DNA of 64,000 bases from Pempheris klunzingeri (GCF_042242105.1 NC_092020.1:17700788-17764787); one strand, 5' to 3'. Positions 1 to 12,060 are shown, counted from the first letter of the stretch. Numbers and translations: made by a program. The notes: a model not told the origin generated them from the letters alone.

Positions 1-920
1 CGCTGCCAGCTTCCATACGGTTTCTTTTAGGTCCTCAACCTCAACAAAAAAAAAAAGAGGAAAAAACTTGACAAAAGCAGATGCAGACGATGTGTTGCAA
101 ACTCATCTGTGGTGCACTACACGATGCTGTAACTGGAGTAATCACAGAAACTCTGCTGCTACATACTGTCAGAGCCCCTGGAACAAATGAACTTCCTTTA
201 AATTTTGACAAAAAGCGTATATCTGCATTACTCAGTTTTTCAAGTCTCACTTTTAAATTTTTCTTTGAATTGCCCATCATTTCTGCTATTCTGTTTTTGA
301 GAGGTGTTATACTATTATACAGTAAAAAGTGCTACATTGTTGTTTTCTTAGGTGTACAGACACTTAGATTATCAGCCTTACCATGTTGGCAAATTTATCT
401 TGTGGTGCTGAATCTTTAGCCCCTTCAAAAAAAAAAAACACATTATAGTCAATAAAAATTCATTATGTGATTTAACGGCTGATTTAACATGATGTTTTGA
501 ATTGTTTTTACCTTTATTCCAGGAGTCTCCCCCTCCGTTGTGCTGCATCAGTAGAGGATACAGATTATTCACTTCTCTCTGCTCAGCTTCAACAGTGTTG
601 GGTCCATCCTCCACTTCTGAAACTAACTTCTGAATGAAATCTGTTGAGATTGAATAGCTTCCTCTCATCATCCTGTCGTTACGACATTAATACTCCTGCA
701 TTGAATAACTTTTGAACCATATCTTGAAGTTCAAAAATAAGTTTTCAAGAAAGGATATAATATTTTAGTAAAAAAAAAAAAAGGAATATTGAAGAAAAGT
801 ATTAAAAAGAGTCTTACCTGCCTGTGGTTCCAGGTTGGTGTCAGGGTACAGGGGCAGAGCATGTGTCTGTCTTGCAGAACAAATCACAGCTACGAGGTAA
901 AACAGAGCTACAGAGAGCAT
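1..920 (-). CDS. Partial secreted peptide precursor, possibly urotensin-II-related
   Basis: Exon 1 (920-818) starts with a good Kozak ATG and encodes a hydrophobic signal peptide (MLSVALFYLVAVICSA) followed by a short LPLYPDTNLEPQA segment. It ends at a CAG|GTAAGA donor in phase 1. A second coding block (about 661-512) reads FIQKLVSEVEDG and NNLYPLLMQ and ends at a GTAAAA donor. A third block at the window edge (about 35-1) reads EDLKETVWKLAA or, in another frame, contains a KR dibasic pair. A TATA box lies 62 bp upstream. The layout of signal peptide, acidic spacer and small exons fits a neuropeptide or hormone precursor. The wording recalls fish urotensin-II-related precursors, but the mature cyclic peptide would lie outside the window. 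The acceptor before block two is weak, and the phase into block three is unclear, so the model is tentative. The gene continues beyond base 1. Confidence 0.45.
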
Positions 921-981
921 GGTGCCTTTATCTCTGGATGGCCAGATCTGGACTATAGCTCTGCTTGGCAAAGAACTTCAC

Positions 982-988
982 TTTTATA
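982..988 (-). promoter_or_regulatory. TATA box of the peptide gene
   Basis: On the minus strand the sequence reads TATAAAA, 62 bp upstream of the ATG at 920. This would give a 5' UTR of roughly 30-40 bases. A strong TATA box fits a tissue-restricted hormone gene. Confidence 0.6.
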
Positions 989-2379
989 TCCTCAGAGGCC
1001 ATCCATCACAATCTGATCAATACATTATCATCACACCCAGTCTCCGTCTTAATGGTTTTGACGCGATGGATCAGGCGTCATAGACACAATTTAGGGGACC
1101 CTGTCAATTGAGCCGCAGCCTATCTGTGCTTGTTCAGAGAGGCCTAACAAATGTTTACTCTGCAGCAGTAATCAGCGGCTGTCCAGCAGAGCTCTGATGG
1201 TTTATGTCTGACAACATTTCAGTGTGATGGGACGTTCAAACGCATCATTGCTCATGTCTGAGATCACGGGGACACAGAGCTGGTGGAGCAAAGGCACCGC
1301 ACGTTGCTACGTCATGTTGTCTTGAATGGAATTCAAACAAAACATTTCTGAAGCAGTTAATTATGACTGCCTGATGGGGCAAATAGGTCAAATTGTGTTA
1401 AAGCTGTTGCACATTCTGTTAACCATGTGTTAAAGGTACAAAGAGTCATATGCTTTGTTTTTGTGCTGAGCCTTTTGTTGTGTGTGGAGCATCATAACTC
1501 TGTGTAGACAATGAAATGTCTGCTTGAAATTTTATTGTATAAATGTATTATTTTATTATATTTTATCATTTTATTCTATATTCTCTTCTTTTTTTCTACA
1601 TGTTGAATCATTTAACTATTTATTGTTATTATCTCTTTTAGTGCAATATTTGTCCTTTGTAAGATTTCTTTAGTGCAATATTGCTCCAACTAAGCTGCTC
1701 TGCTGGCTCCACTGGTTCCCAGCACCAGACATTTTAGTCTAGTATTCTGTGTATGTGCAGTATTAATTCATCATAGTATCTTATTATATATAAATTATAT
1801 CTTACACTCTATAGTGTCTAGTTTTTATCCTCCAAACCGCATTTTACTGTACTTTACTGAGTGACAATAAAGTATCTTATATCTCCCCTATCATGTGTAT
1901 ATTTATGTAGCCTTCACTGTACTCTGGCAGTATTAATGTTGTACTTCGTCCAACTGAATCCAGTATGAGAAACGTGACATTTTCTTTCTTCTGTACTGAC
2001 AGCTCTGTACGTACCTACTTTTTGTTTTAGTTCTGCTTATTTTTTCTCTTATGTTGGATATTTGTTTGTAATACTGTAATAGTGTGAATTATTGACCCAG
2101 ATAAGGGATGGGAGGGGGCTCAGTTAAGGGGATGATGTTAGAGGAACAGGTGAAGTAGTAGTGATAGGGTATGTAAAAAATGTTTAAAAAAAAAAAAAAA
2201 AGTTAAAATATTCAAATATGAACCTTCCATTGCTGTGGACATTAGTCCTAAATAAAAATATATTCTCATAAAAGGTTGGTTTAAGACTAGAGTGAAAAAT
2301 AAGGATTAGACAAAAGAAATAAAAAGATTATAAAATTCAATATAATGAAGACTAAGAGTCTGTGACCATACTAGCAGCT

Positions 2380-2720
2380 CTGTTAGGCCACACTTTGAGC
2401 TAAATGCTAACATATCCTAGTTAATGTGTAAGCATGCTAGCAGTGCTAATAAACACTTAACACAACCAACAGTTAAGGATGATTTGGATGTCCTTCTACA
2501 CTTAAACTTTACCTGAAGATGGCGCTAAACTAAAAGTTACAGGACCACCAACGTTTTCATCCTGAGGGAGAAATAAATGACTGAAGAATCAAATTTCATG
2601 GCAATCCATGCAGTTTATCCAAAAAACTACAAATGTCATCCTCATGGGGCACTACAGGAAGATTCACATAAGGAGATAACCAAAGTCAATGTGGGATACA
2701 TTATTTACCACTAGAGCCCT
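2380..2720 (+). repeat. Diverged teleost dispersed repeat
   Basis: The segment contains the phrases GATGGCGCTA, CATCCTGAGGG and AAATTTCATGGCAATCCAT, which I recognise as typical of a very common fish interspersed repeat. A related piece in the opposite orientation is at 35590-35790. The assignment rests on memory of the family, not on an alignment. Confidence 0.5.
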
Positions 2721-3297
2721 AAGAATCCCTAAAAACTATAAAATATATGTTTTAAAGAAAGGTCAAATTTACGAATGTCACAAGTGCAAATAAGCATTGT
2801 AGATGCAAATTTTCTAACATATTTAATAGGAAATATCAAAACAGAGCATGCAGATAATTGTGTTGGCAGCCCTTACATAGAAAATTACAGTGTGAGTTTT
2901 AACAAGTAATTGATTACTTATTTCATAAAGATTTAAAGAGTAAGAGGAATTTTGGAGTAATTGTTACAAAAAAATATCAAAGAGCAAAACACGTTAAGGG
3001 TTTTCAGCTGCTGGAGGAGGCTTTCAGTCAAAGTGAAAGGTCACTAATGCTCTTCAGATGAGTGTACGACGTGATTTATAAGGCTGTCTCGCACGTCTCT
3101 GAAATTGCTGTTGAAAACAACAACATTTGATACATTTGGCTGCTGAGCAGTCAATGAGAGGACGTGAAAGGACGGCAGAGTTTGATTTTGAGGTCAAGCA
3201 GCGACTCTAAAACAGACACATCAGCCACAGAGATTATTCATCTGGAAAAGGAGAGAGACAATAACTATCACAGGATTTATGTTGATGTCCTGCATTC

Positions 3298-3860
3298 AAA
3301 ATTCCACTTAAGTAAAAGTATATGAGTAAAAAGTGCTTAAAGTATCCACAGTAAAAGTGTTCGGCAGGAGGATGGCCCCTGGTTGTGACTGACATATTAT
3401 TGCATTGTTGATCTAGTTTATCTGTTTCATCTACAGCTGGATAGTTTAGCTCCTGACCGCAAGATCACAAGATAAATCTGAGCAGCTGTTACATGATTAA
3501 AGGAGAAATCTTTGTTTTTTTGTGAAATATTAGATAATCTTACCTCTTTAGACTTCAGTTTATTAAAATTAAGCTATCTGGATAGTTTGGACAATGACAT
3601 GTTAATGTTATTTTGCACCAGTGGACATGAACCAACAAATCTTTTCAAACACATAAATTCTTTAAAGCTGCATACATTTATCTACAAACCAAAATCTACC
3701 ATTTGTCTCCTGACTAGTAAATTACAAAATCAGCCCTGTAATGTTCATTAAGTTTCTTTCGACTGGGAGGCAAGAACGGTACATTAATCATAGCGTGTCA
3801 TTTAACAGGTAGATTCAAATGTAAGTAAAGTACTTCACTGTGTCCCCCACCACTCACTGC
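3298..3860 (+). repeat. Teleost AGTAAAAGTA-type dispersed repeat
   Basis: The left end is a run of AAGTAAAAGTA-like words followed by ATGGCCCCTG. The right end reads GTAAGTAAAGTACTTCACTGTG and CCCCCACCACTC, typical of the 3' end of this family. A diverged relative in the other orientation is at about 10690-10920. Both are old copies with no coding capacity. Confidence 0.45.
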
Positions 3861-4589
3861 TCCTTGTCACATTCCTCGGCCAATTTGTGACACTATGAAA
3901 ACTAAAAATGTTCACATTTGATGAGTTTGAACCACTGAATTTTTGCCACCTTTTCTTAAACTACTAATCATTTATGAAAACAGTGGACGATTAGTTTTCT
4001 CCTGACAGTTTCAGCTCTACTGCCAGCAATTGCAGCAGATGGAGCCTACAGTTTTTGATAAATTCTTGTATATTTGTCAAAAACTTGGATGCAATTTAAA
4101 AAAATAACCCACCTGGAGGTGCTTTATTATACGTGTCAACACTTAAGTTGAGTCCTGATTAGGGGGATACAACGATCCCACGTCTGTCTATGAACAAAAT
4201 ACACCATCTTCATCCAAGCAGCAGATTCAGAAAATCTAACTGATGTCTAACATTAGCATTTAAAAAGCATCTGATATTATATATTACATATTACAAATTA
4301 TTTAAAGATGAATGAATAAATAAATAAGTAAATAAATAGAGAGGTTATGAAATAATCATGTGAAGAGATAAAGTTAAATCTAATAAATAGATCAAATGTG
4401 ATATGAAAGAGAAGAGAAAGTATTACTGTGGACAAATTAAAAAAACAAAACTAATTCTATTTGATTCTATAATTGAGTAAAAATAAACCCCTATGAGATT
4501 ACATTGCATACTAATACCATTTATTTATCCACATGATTATTAATTGTTTAATTGATAAAACATAAAACAACAGCAGCTGTTCAGAGTGC

Positions 4590-4803
4590 CCGGACGAGCG
4601 CCGAGCTGAGTCACGTGGTCTCAGAAGGCGGAAGTGCCTGTGTGCTGAGTGTTCGGTTTCAGTCCCTGTGAACCATGAACCTACCTGGTTGTTAATTAAC
4701 TTTCCTGGCTGACGGTGTTAATCTCACCCGACAGGTAAAGCAGGATCTGAAAGACCAGCGAAGACAGGAGCACCATCCGGTACGGCAGCAGGAACCCGGC
4801 TAG
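4590..4803 (+). promoter_or_regulatory. c1galt1c1: c1galt1c1 promoter and 5' UTR exon(s)
   Basis: A GTCACGTGG E-box (4610-4618) and an ETS-like GGCGGAAGTG (4627-4636) sit in a GC-rich island just before two possible donors, ACAG|GTAAAG (exon end 4733) and GCTAG|GTACAG (exon end about 4803). Either can splice to the acceptor at 5684. No TATA box is visible, as expected for a housekeeping gene. Confidence 0.6.
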
Positions 4804-5189
4804 GTACAGTAAATGCCCTTTATTTGTCATAATAACCGTGCAAAGACACGAAGATAGGAAGCTAACAGTTCGCCCTAGCTGAAGGCTGGTAGTTTAGGTG
4901 ACTTCGTCTAGCTGGTTTAGCCTGAATGATGAAGATTAAAATGGGCTCAAACACGCCGATCTACTTCATATTTGATCGTAATCCTCAGCAGACCTTGCCA
5001 GCTGCTTCAAGTTTCATTTCGTGTCTTCTCGCCTAGTATTAATCTACAAATAGGATAATAATGAGTTGGAGTGGATTAAGAGACACACTAAACTAAGAAC
5101 TGCTAGAGGTTTGTCCTGGCTGGCACAGTTATGCTGCAATGTTTAGCTACATTGAAGATGATGAAGTCAGGTTGATAATGGATTTACAT

Positions 5190-5480
5190 GGCATCAGGGC
5201 TGCAAATAATGATTGTTCTCACTATTGATCAACTTGACAACCAAATGTTCCTTAAAATTTCAAATGAATTTAATAGAATAAGCCAAAATCAACCTCTTGA
5301 TTGAAAATATCACTTACATATTATAAAGGTTCTCAGTGCTCTGTGATTGTAAACTCGATCTCTTTGGGTTTTACAAAACAAACTACTGAAGACATCCCCT
5401 TGGACTTGGGGAAAACTGTGATGGACATTTTTGTGATATTTTATGGACCAAATAAGTAAATGAGGAAGTATCAGCTGACT
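5190..5480 (+). repeat. Fragment of a GGGCTGCAA-type fish repeat
   Basis: The segment opens with CAGGGCTGCAAATAATGATT and later reads AAAACTGTGATGGACATTTTTG. Both phrases belong to a large family of short inverted-repeat elements in bony fish. Relatives here are at about 27030-27300 and 48650-48910. This copy lies in the first intron of c1galt1c1 and is strongly diverged. Confidence 0.5.
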
Positions 5481-5698
5481 AGCAATTATAAATACAATTG
5501 TACACACACTTTTGGTGTACAGATATTAATCTCCAGCCAAATAAAAGATAAAATCAGCCAGTAAAGAGCAAAATAGTGTACATAAAAAATTACATAAACA
5601 ACGAATTGGTCAACAGAATACCTGTCAGATAACACTGTGTAGAGTTTCTTGACACTACATTGATGCATTTTCTCTTTCATCCAGTGTCTGCTGCCAAA

Positions 5699-6658
5699 AT
5701 GTTGTCTGAAGGAGGCTCTTTCATGAAGGGGATGGTCATGGGAGGCCTTTTCTGCTTGGTGCTGTCGCTCCTAGGTAGTTTCAGCCCCAGCATGGAGTCC
5801 AAGACTGAGGACCACCACCATCATCACCATCATGTCAAGGCCCCGAGTAAAGATGAGCTGACGCGCCTCTCTGACAGTCAGATGCAGGAGTTGAGCAATC
5901 ATGTCCGGGTCTCTTGTGTCATCATGGTTCAGCCCAAGATCCTGATTTATTGGGCCACTGCGGTCGACACCTGGAGCAAACACTGTGACAAGGCTGTGTT
6001 TTACACCTCTGAGTCCTCCAAGGCGCTCGACGCGATAGACCTGAATGAAAAAGACGACTGGGCAAGGCTACGTAAAGCTCTGAAGCACGCTTATGATAAC
6101 GCTGGAGACCTGCGCTGGTTCTTTGTGGCACAACCCACCACGTTTGCCATCATCGAGAACCTCAAATACCTGGTGCTCGCAAAGGATCCCAGCGAGCCCT
6201 TCTACCTGGGCAACGCTATGAAGTCAGGGGAGCTTGAGTATGTGTCGTATGATAGTGGCATTGTTCTGAGCTACGAAGCGCTGAAAAGGCTAGTGCACGT
6301 GTTCGAGGATGAAGACAAATGTCCAGACAGAGGACGTTCCCTGTGGAAGCTGAGCGAGGACAAGCAGCTGGCCGTGTGTCTCAAATATACAGGTGTTTTC
6401 GCAGAGAATGGAGAGGATGCACACGGAAAGGGCCTGTTCAACAGCAAGAGTGTGGACAGCCTGATAAAGGACAGCATGAAGGACAACCCCACTAATGTGG
6501 TGGAGGGCTGCTGCTCCGACATGGCAGTCACATTCAACGGGATGTCGCCCAATCAAATGCAGGTTATGATGTTCGGAGTTTACAGACTTCGTCCTTACGG
6601 ACACGATTTTCATGACTCGTTAGTATTTTACGCGCCTGAAGGTTCAGATAATGACTAA
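5699..6658 (+). CDS. c1galt1c1: C1GALT1-specific chaperone 1 (Cosmc)
   Basis: This single-exon coding region gives 319 aa, against 318 in human. It is a type II ER membrane protein that folds core-1 beta-1,3-galactosyltransferase (T-synthase), so it is needed for mucin-type O-glycan extension. A short cytoplasmic start is followed by a membrane anchor at about residues 9-27, then an unbroken run of seven histidines near residue 40. The lumenal glycosyltransferase-31-like domain has the family blocks PTTFAIIENLKYL, WKLSEDKQLAVCLKY, GVFAENGEDA and EGCCSDMAVTFNG. The ATG at 5699 aligns with the human MLSE start. An upstream in-frame ATG at 5660 lies before the CAG acceptor at 5684, so it is intronic. 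The gene is tail to tail with mcts1. Confidence 0.97.
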   Translation: MLSEGGSFMKGMVMGGLFCLVLSLLGSFSPSMESKTEDHHHHHHHVKAPSKDELTRLSDSQMQELSNHVRVSCVIMVQPKILIYWATAVDTWSKHCDKAVFYTSESSKALDAIDLNEKDDWARLRKALKHAYDNAGDLRWFFVAQPTTFAIIENLKYLVLAKDPSEPFYLGNAMKSGELEYVSYDSGIVLSYEALKRLVHVFEDEDKCPDRGRSLWKLSEDKQLAVCLKYTGVFAENGEDAHGKGLFNSKSVDSLIKDSMKDNPTNVVEGCCSDMAVTFNGMSPNQMQVMMFGVYRLRPYGHDFHDSLVFYAPEGSDND

Positions 6659-7231
6659 AGACTGCTGGATGTGGCATTTTATTTCATTTTCTTGCTTCTA
6701 TGATGGCAAACCTAACTTTGGGGAGACTTGTTTTATAAAACTGGATCCTGAAACATAAAACAACAATTTTATGTACATTTGTACCTTTTGCACAATCAGC
6801 ACCCCGTTCTTTTGTGGTGAAATTAAACACAGTTGATGGGTGCATCGTCCTTTTCAATGAAGAGAGCTGGGAAATCTATTAAACCTGTGACATGGGAGTA
6901 AACTATCTGAAAGTTTAGGTTTTTATGATATTATGTATCTTAAATGTTTGTCTTTTTGTGGTCTTAAAGCTGCATTAGCATTATGACATGTTGCTGTTTT
7001 GTGAAAGGTTTCTGAAGTGATTTAACTGTTCAAAGTGTTTGCCTGTCTTAACCACATTATGAACAACTTTTTGTGATTTATCTCTGCGTTTACCTCCCTG
7101 TACTGTGTGCTGTACTACAAATGGCCTTGCTGAGGACAGTAAAGTTCTCTAAACAAAACTAAAAACTGAATTAAAGATTGTATGGAAGCACCAATAATGT
7201 TTAATCAAACACATGGCCCAGCCCAGCTCTA

Positions 7232-7237
7232 AATAAA
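7232..7237 (+). terminator. c1galt1c1: Poly(A) signal, c1galt1c1
   Basis: This AATAAA lies 570 bases after the stop codon. An ATTAAA variant is present at about 7171. The mcts1 3' end approaches from the other side at about 8000. Confidence 0.5.
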
Positions 7238-8007
7238 GTGCTGTTAAGTTCAGTTATTTCCACATATGAAGAACTGGCCTTCACTGCTAAATGAAAAATA
7301 AGACAACTCAGCTGACATTTTGGGTAATATTTGGGTAATGTGGATTTTTAAGTAAATACAATTGATTTCAGATTTAATCCGAATTTAATTCTGCCTTGAT
7401 TATTAAAAACTATGTTGTCATTTCTAAACACATAATGTCTGTTAAAGTTTTCCTGCTGTTGGGTAAAAAATAATAAAATATTGTAGCTGTCATTGATGCC
7501 CTGGTACTACTGAAATATGTAGTCACGTAACAGATTATTAACACTATAGAACATGAGGGGCAGATAACATTACCCTCATTGTTATAAATGGGGTGGACAA
7601 AATAATAGAAATACTTCTTGGTGTGATGCAATACAATTCAAGGGCATTTGTATTAGATATTTTCTAAATAAACGTACCTAATGAACAAGAAGCACAGGGT
7701 TGAGCCTCGCTCACTAAAGAGAGGAGCAGAATAACAGGTTTGACAGCTGGAAACCTGTGCTAGTCTGTCACTCCTTCACTCATTGTGAAGGAAAATGAAG
7801 AGAATACAAGTTACATTATTACTCCAACTATACAGAACATGGAAACCAGATAATAAAGGTGAGCCTGTATTAATTAATACTACAATTTTGTCATGTTTGC
7901 TATTTGATTCCATTTTCAAATCTCTGGCAAAACAACACTGTGGGCATCTCTGATTGAATCCAAAGCAATATACCAATTGAGATCAAGGTTTAAAGCGAGA
8001 TCTTTCT

Positions 8008-8013
8008 TTTATT
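8008..8013 (-). terminator. mcts1: Poly(A) signal, mcts1
   Basis: On the minus strand this reads AATAAA, about 150 bases past the mcts1 stop codon. Confidence 0.5.
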
Positions 8014-8163
8014 TGTGCATAATGTCAATTGAGTCAAAGCCTCCAGCAGGTTACACAGCTAAGTCCATAGGTGTAAACAGTTGACTGGCCACTCGCTGTC
8101 AAGAGCTCCACACTTTCCGGGGGGTAGGAATGGGGAGGGGTGGCGTTTCAGGTGTCGAAGTCA

Positions 8164-9851
8164 TCATTTATACGTCTTCATGTGCCACAATCCATCATTC
8201 AGATAGTGAACGTTCTCAATTCCAATTCCCTTGTTGACTTTTTCTCTGTTTGCAAAAGACACATTCAGATGAGGCGTCATAAGAGCAGCAACAGAACAGA
8301 ACTTTCTACCTGAAGGAAAAAAGTCTTACATGCTTTCTGCAGACATCTTCATGACGCCAACACAAAGTGCATGTTGTTTCCCCTCTGCCATTATAGCCTG
8401 CATCCACTAGTTAAAGACAAACTTGGTGGTAAGTGATTTAAAATGGAGAAGGAACATTTTTTAAATAGATGTATTCAATCAAACAGCTGCCATGTACAGC
8501 CTCAAGTACAAAAGGATACAACTACTGTGTCTGCTCCAGCTGGGTAGAGTTTAGCGCCTGGTGACGTCAGCCCGGGGCACATGATGTTGGCACCACTTAA
8601 GACAAACTTGATGGCCCCTTTGTCCACTTGCTGGTGTGGAAGAATGAAAGGATCTATGAAAAGACAAGGAGTTTGTGATCAGCGTGAGGAAATTCAAACA
8701 CAACTATCAAACCACTAGCATTAGGAGATCTTACATTTATGCAACAGTCTGAGGGTTGGGTAAAATGGTCCTTCTCTCTGTCTGAAGAAGAGCAGCTCTC
8801 CATTCACTGTCAGGATTTCGATGTGCTCGTGGCTGTGGAAAGAATAACAAAAATACAAAAACTGCAGAGTAAAATCCACTGCACTGAAAACACCCTGCAT
8901 GCAAGAGTCGGGTTGCGTCTTACCATCTCACTATCTTGACAGGGTCCTTTTTTGGCATTATGTGATTGAGCCATGACTCGATTTCGGGAAACTGCTCAAT
9001 CAGCTGGTTTTTGATGCCTTTGATCACTGATGTTTTCAGCTGGATACAGTTTGATACATTTTCCTTCTCATCAAATCTGAAAGAGAAAACAGAAATTATT
9101 TGTTGTATAATGTGTTGATAGAAAACAGAGTGAGCTTTACTTCTATGGTTACAATTTTATTGTTTTTTTTACAAAAGATTAATTCTATTTTTGGGCTTCG
9201 TCAGGTGTATTAACCAATAAACTGAGGCCTAAACATATGACAAACACACAGTACGTATTCCACAATGAAGCACACTGCATGTTGGCTTTGTTCCATTACA
9301 TCATCAATAAAATATATAATACTCAATTTCAACAAATATGCACACTTTTCAAATCTCATCTACTCAATCAAATTAGTTTTATGGAAAATACAATTCTCAA
9401 TTTCATTTCAATACACATACATTAAAAAAAGGGAAGTCTTTGTAGAAAAAAGGTACCTTTAAATAATGTGATTACAAATCTAAATATGCGACTCTAATTT
9501 AAAGTGAATATATGTTTAGATGGGGTGAGATGTGCCTGGATGTTCCCGATCAAGATGACACGACATGATTTTTGGATTCAAGGTAGTATTGCCTTGTTCA
9601 GAGGTGTGAATGATTATCTTTAGCCCACACAAAAGTGACATGTTTAAACAGAATGATCTCTGGTCGGACAAAGGCCTGATCTAATATTACAACGAACAAT
9701 ATGTCATAACTAATTTCTGCTTGTCTCATTAACTGAACATGAACACAACAAACTCGAAGACGCGATGGCTAATCAGTTAGCCTTAGCTACCTAGCTGTGG
9801 TTAGCCACAGTTACAACAAGGAAAGTGATCAGAAACGTACTTTTTAAACAT
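8164..9851 (-). CDS. mcts1: Malignant T-cell-amplified sequence 1 (MCT-1), PUA-domain translation factor
   Basis: Six coding exons: 9851-9841, 9076-8924, 8832-8735, 8653-8520, 8397-8330 and 8245-8164. All phases match and the sum is 546 nt, or 181 aa, the same length as human. The protein starts [18 protein letters not shown], continues with the N-terminal MCT domain, and carries a C-terminal PUA domain ([34 protein letters not shown]). It ends in KTYK. With DENR it removes deacylated tRNA from post-termination 40S ribosomes and supports re-initiation after upstream ORFs. It is cytosolic. The intron between exons 4 and 5 carries U12-type signals. The ATG lies in an 11-nt first coding exon. 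Confidence 0.97.
8398..8519 (-). other. mcts1: U12-type (GT-AG) intron in mcts1
   Basis: The donor reads GTATCCTTTT, matching the U12 consensus. A branch-site-like GTCTTTAAC lies about 13 nt before the CAG acceptor, the short spacing typical of minor-spliceosome introns. The flanking exons join in phase 0 as ...DTVV|AIMAEG, which matches human MCTS1. Confidence 0.75.
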
Positions 9852-10060
9852 CCTCGTTGGTCGCCGTTACCGTGTTCCTCAATTGTGAGTGCTTGTCTGT
9901 ATTTACTGTGCCAGACCGAGTACGGTAAACACAAGAAAACAACAAAGCACAGCTCAACTATCAAGTAATGGTGCAGCAGATCCACGCCTGTTTCGCAGCA
10001 TAGGGCCAACGGTTTAAGAGTTGCGTCACTTTACGACAGTTGTGTGAGTTACACGGCAGG
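9852..10060 (-). promoter_or_regulatory. mcts1: mcts1 promoter region
   Basis: This is the stretch directly upstream of the mcts1 ATG on the minus strand. No TATA box is evident. The start site cannot be placed exactly. Confidence 0.35.
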
Positions 10061-12060
10061 TCAGGTCGAATTCGACTACAACATGTAACCTAGGTAACTT
10101 CTGTCACTGAAATAGTAAGGCGCATAAAAGAAAGAATCGGCCACTGAAGCTGTTTATGTTTCATAGACAGTAAAACAAACGATAAGTCAATAAATGCTCT
10201 CATGTAGCACTTGTTTAATAATGTCAAGGGCCGTTTCCATAGTGACAAAGCAGTTTTAGGCGCGTGACGTGTTCATCCTTTATTTCCTGAATCGATACTT
10301 ATGAACAATACATACTTAACTTGAATGTTTCCACTCAGTGCTACGTTAAACTTCAGTTCCACTACATGTCAGCGGCAAATATTGTACTCTATCTATCTAT
10401 CAGTATCAATTTTGAATCTTATGGTACATTTTATGTGCCAATCTCTGTCAATCTTGGTGTGTTTGTACCACCATGTGTCACAAGTCTTTATGCCATTGTA
10501 TTTCACAGACCACACCTTTATTTATCACATCATACATATTACAGTAAAATGTACAGTGTAAAATCAGAGTAATAATAGCTTTAAAATAGAGATATTTCAG
10601 AAAGGAAATCTGGGCAATAGAAAAAATAATTCAAAATCGATTCATTATCTATTCATATACAGTAACTAATACTAATAACTTAAGTAATTTTTAGTAATAT
10701 AACTAAGACCATCAACTCTAGGCCTATAGCACCTAAGTACAAATTTGAGGAATTTGTACTTTTATAGACTTTGTACTTCTATTCCATTACATTTCAGAGG
10801 CAAATGTTATATTTCTTACTCCAATACAATTATTTGACAGCTTTAGTTACACATTAAGATTTTTGCATACAAAATGTTTGACAAACTTACAAATTTATGA
10901 TGTATTGTAATATAAAAAATCTACTGGAACGATTCATAGATAAATCATTAGTCAATTGATAGAAAATTAATTAGCTGTTATTTTAGTAATGATCTAAGTA
11001 ATTTTTCATGCAAAAATGTCACGATCCAAGCTTCACAAATACGAGGATCTGCTTTTCCTTTGAAATTATTTCACTAGTTTTAATCTATTTTTGATCATGT
11101 TGAGGTTGAACTATTGTTTGGACAAAACAGAAAATTGTGACAAAGAATTTGAGCTCTGGATAATTGTGACAGCATTCCCCACTAACTCTAGAATTGCTAC
11201 AAACCAAACAACTGATCCATTCATGGAGAGAATAAACTGCAGATTAATCCATGGTGCAATATTTATCTAACATAGGCCTATATTTAAATTTTCAGATTTT
11301 CACATAATACATATTTTCTTGTATAAGCTTCTGTATTATATATAGTATATTCAATATTTTGTCATAGTATATATTGCTTTTTTTTGTATTACATCAAGAA
11401 CCACAGTGGACGCAGCAACAATTCAGTTCATTGCACAGTGAAGAGATTTGTTGAGTATGTGACAAATAAACTAAAAAGTTGAAAAATGAGCTCCACTTCA
11501 GCCAACTACAACAGTAAAATCCTGCAATGCTATGACTGTTACTACTAGTAGTGCTACTACCACTACTACTCCTAATAGGAAGAAGAAGAAGAAGAAGAAG
11601 AGAAGAATGTAAGGACAGCCTGTATAAGGTATCATATACAGTACATTATATAATGTATCACACACACGGGGGACATTTTAATGCATTGCATACTTTAACT
11701 TTCCTTACTTTAGGTACATTTTCCTGATTATACTTACATACTTTTATTTAGGTAACACTTTGTGGTATTTCTACTATAGGATCACCTCCTGGTAATCGGG
11801 CGGCTGTTACCATCGTTACCATAAAATAATGACATCAACGATCGAACGGCGCCATCTTGTGTCCGGAACCGTTACAACATCTTAGTCGGTATAAAAAAAA
11901 AACACGCTTGGGCAAAAAGTACTTTTGTACAAAGTACTTCCGGTGGGGTCACAGACGAGCTTTTTATGAGCGGATTTTTTCCCGTGTTTACCGACGGATG
12001 TTTTACTATGATGTGAGCCTATTTTTCTGCCGTAGCCACATTTTTTTCTGTAAATAATCT
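10060..12060. other. Spacer between mcts1 and cul4b, mostly old repeats
   Basis: There is no coding signal. The sequence holds fragments of the AGTACAA/ACATTTCAGAGG-type repeat (10330-10390, 10690-10920, 11690-11770), a diverged 'GATTAGTCAATTGA' segment (10920-11250) and an (AGA)n tract at 11578-11607. The right end (about 11830-12060) turns GC-richer, with a GCGCCATCTTG YY1-like word at 11849-11859 that may mark the cul4b promoter. Confidence 0.5.
11578..11607 (+). repeat. (AGA)n microsatellite
   Basis: A near-perfect run of GAA/AGA triplets of about 30 bases in the spacer upstream of cul4b. Confidence 0.8.

Larger units (their letters stand above)
1020..4560. other. Intergenic spacer with old repeats
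   Basis: No convincing exon was found on either strand. The stretch is AT-rich. It holds a LINE-like 3' tail region (about 1540-1885, ending near an AATAAAG), a diverged dispersed repeat (2380-2720), a further repeat (3298-3860) and a fragment of a 'TTAATCGATTA' family (3860-4060). A GC-balanced patch at 3000-3260 matches no repeat known to me; it may be regulatory, but nothing in the sequence proves it. Confidence 0.5.

Noticed and set aside
5660-5698. Upstream in-frame Met for c1galt1c1
   Set aside because: It lies mostly before the CAG acceptor at 5684, and the human start aligns with 5699.
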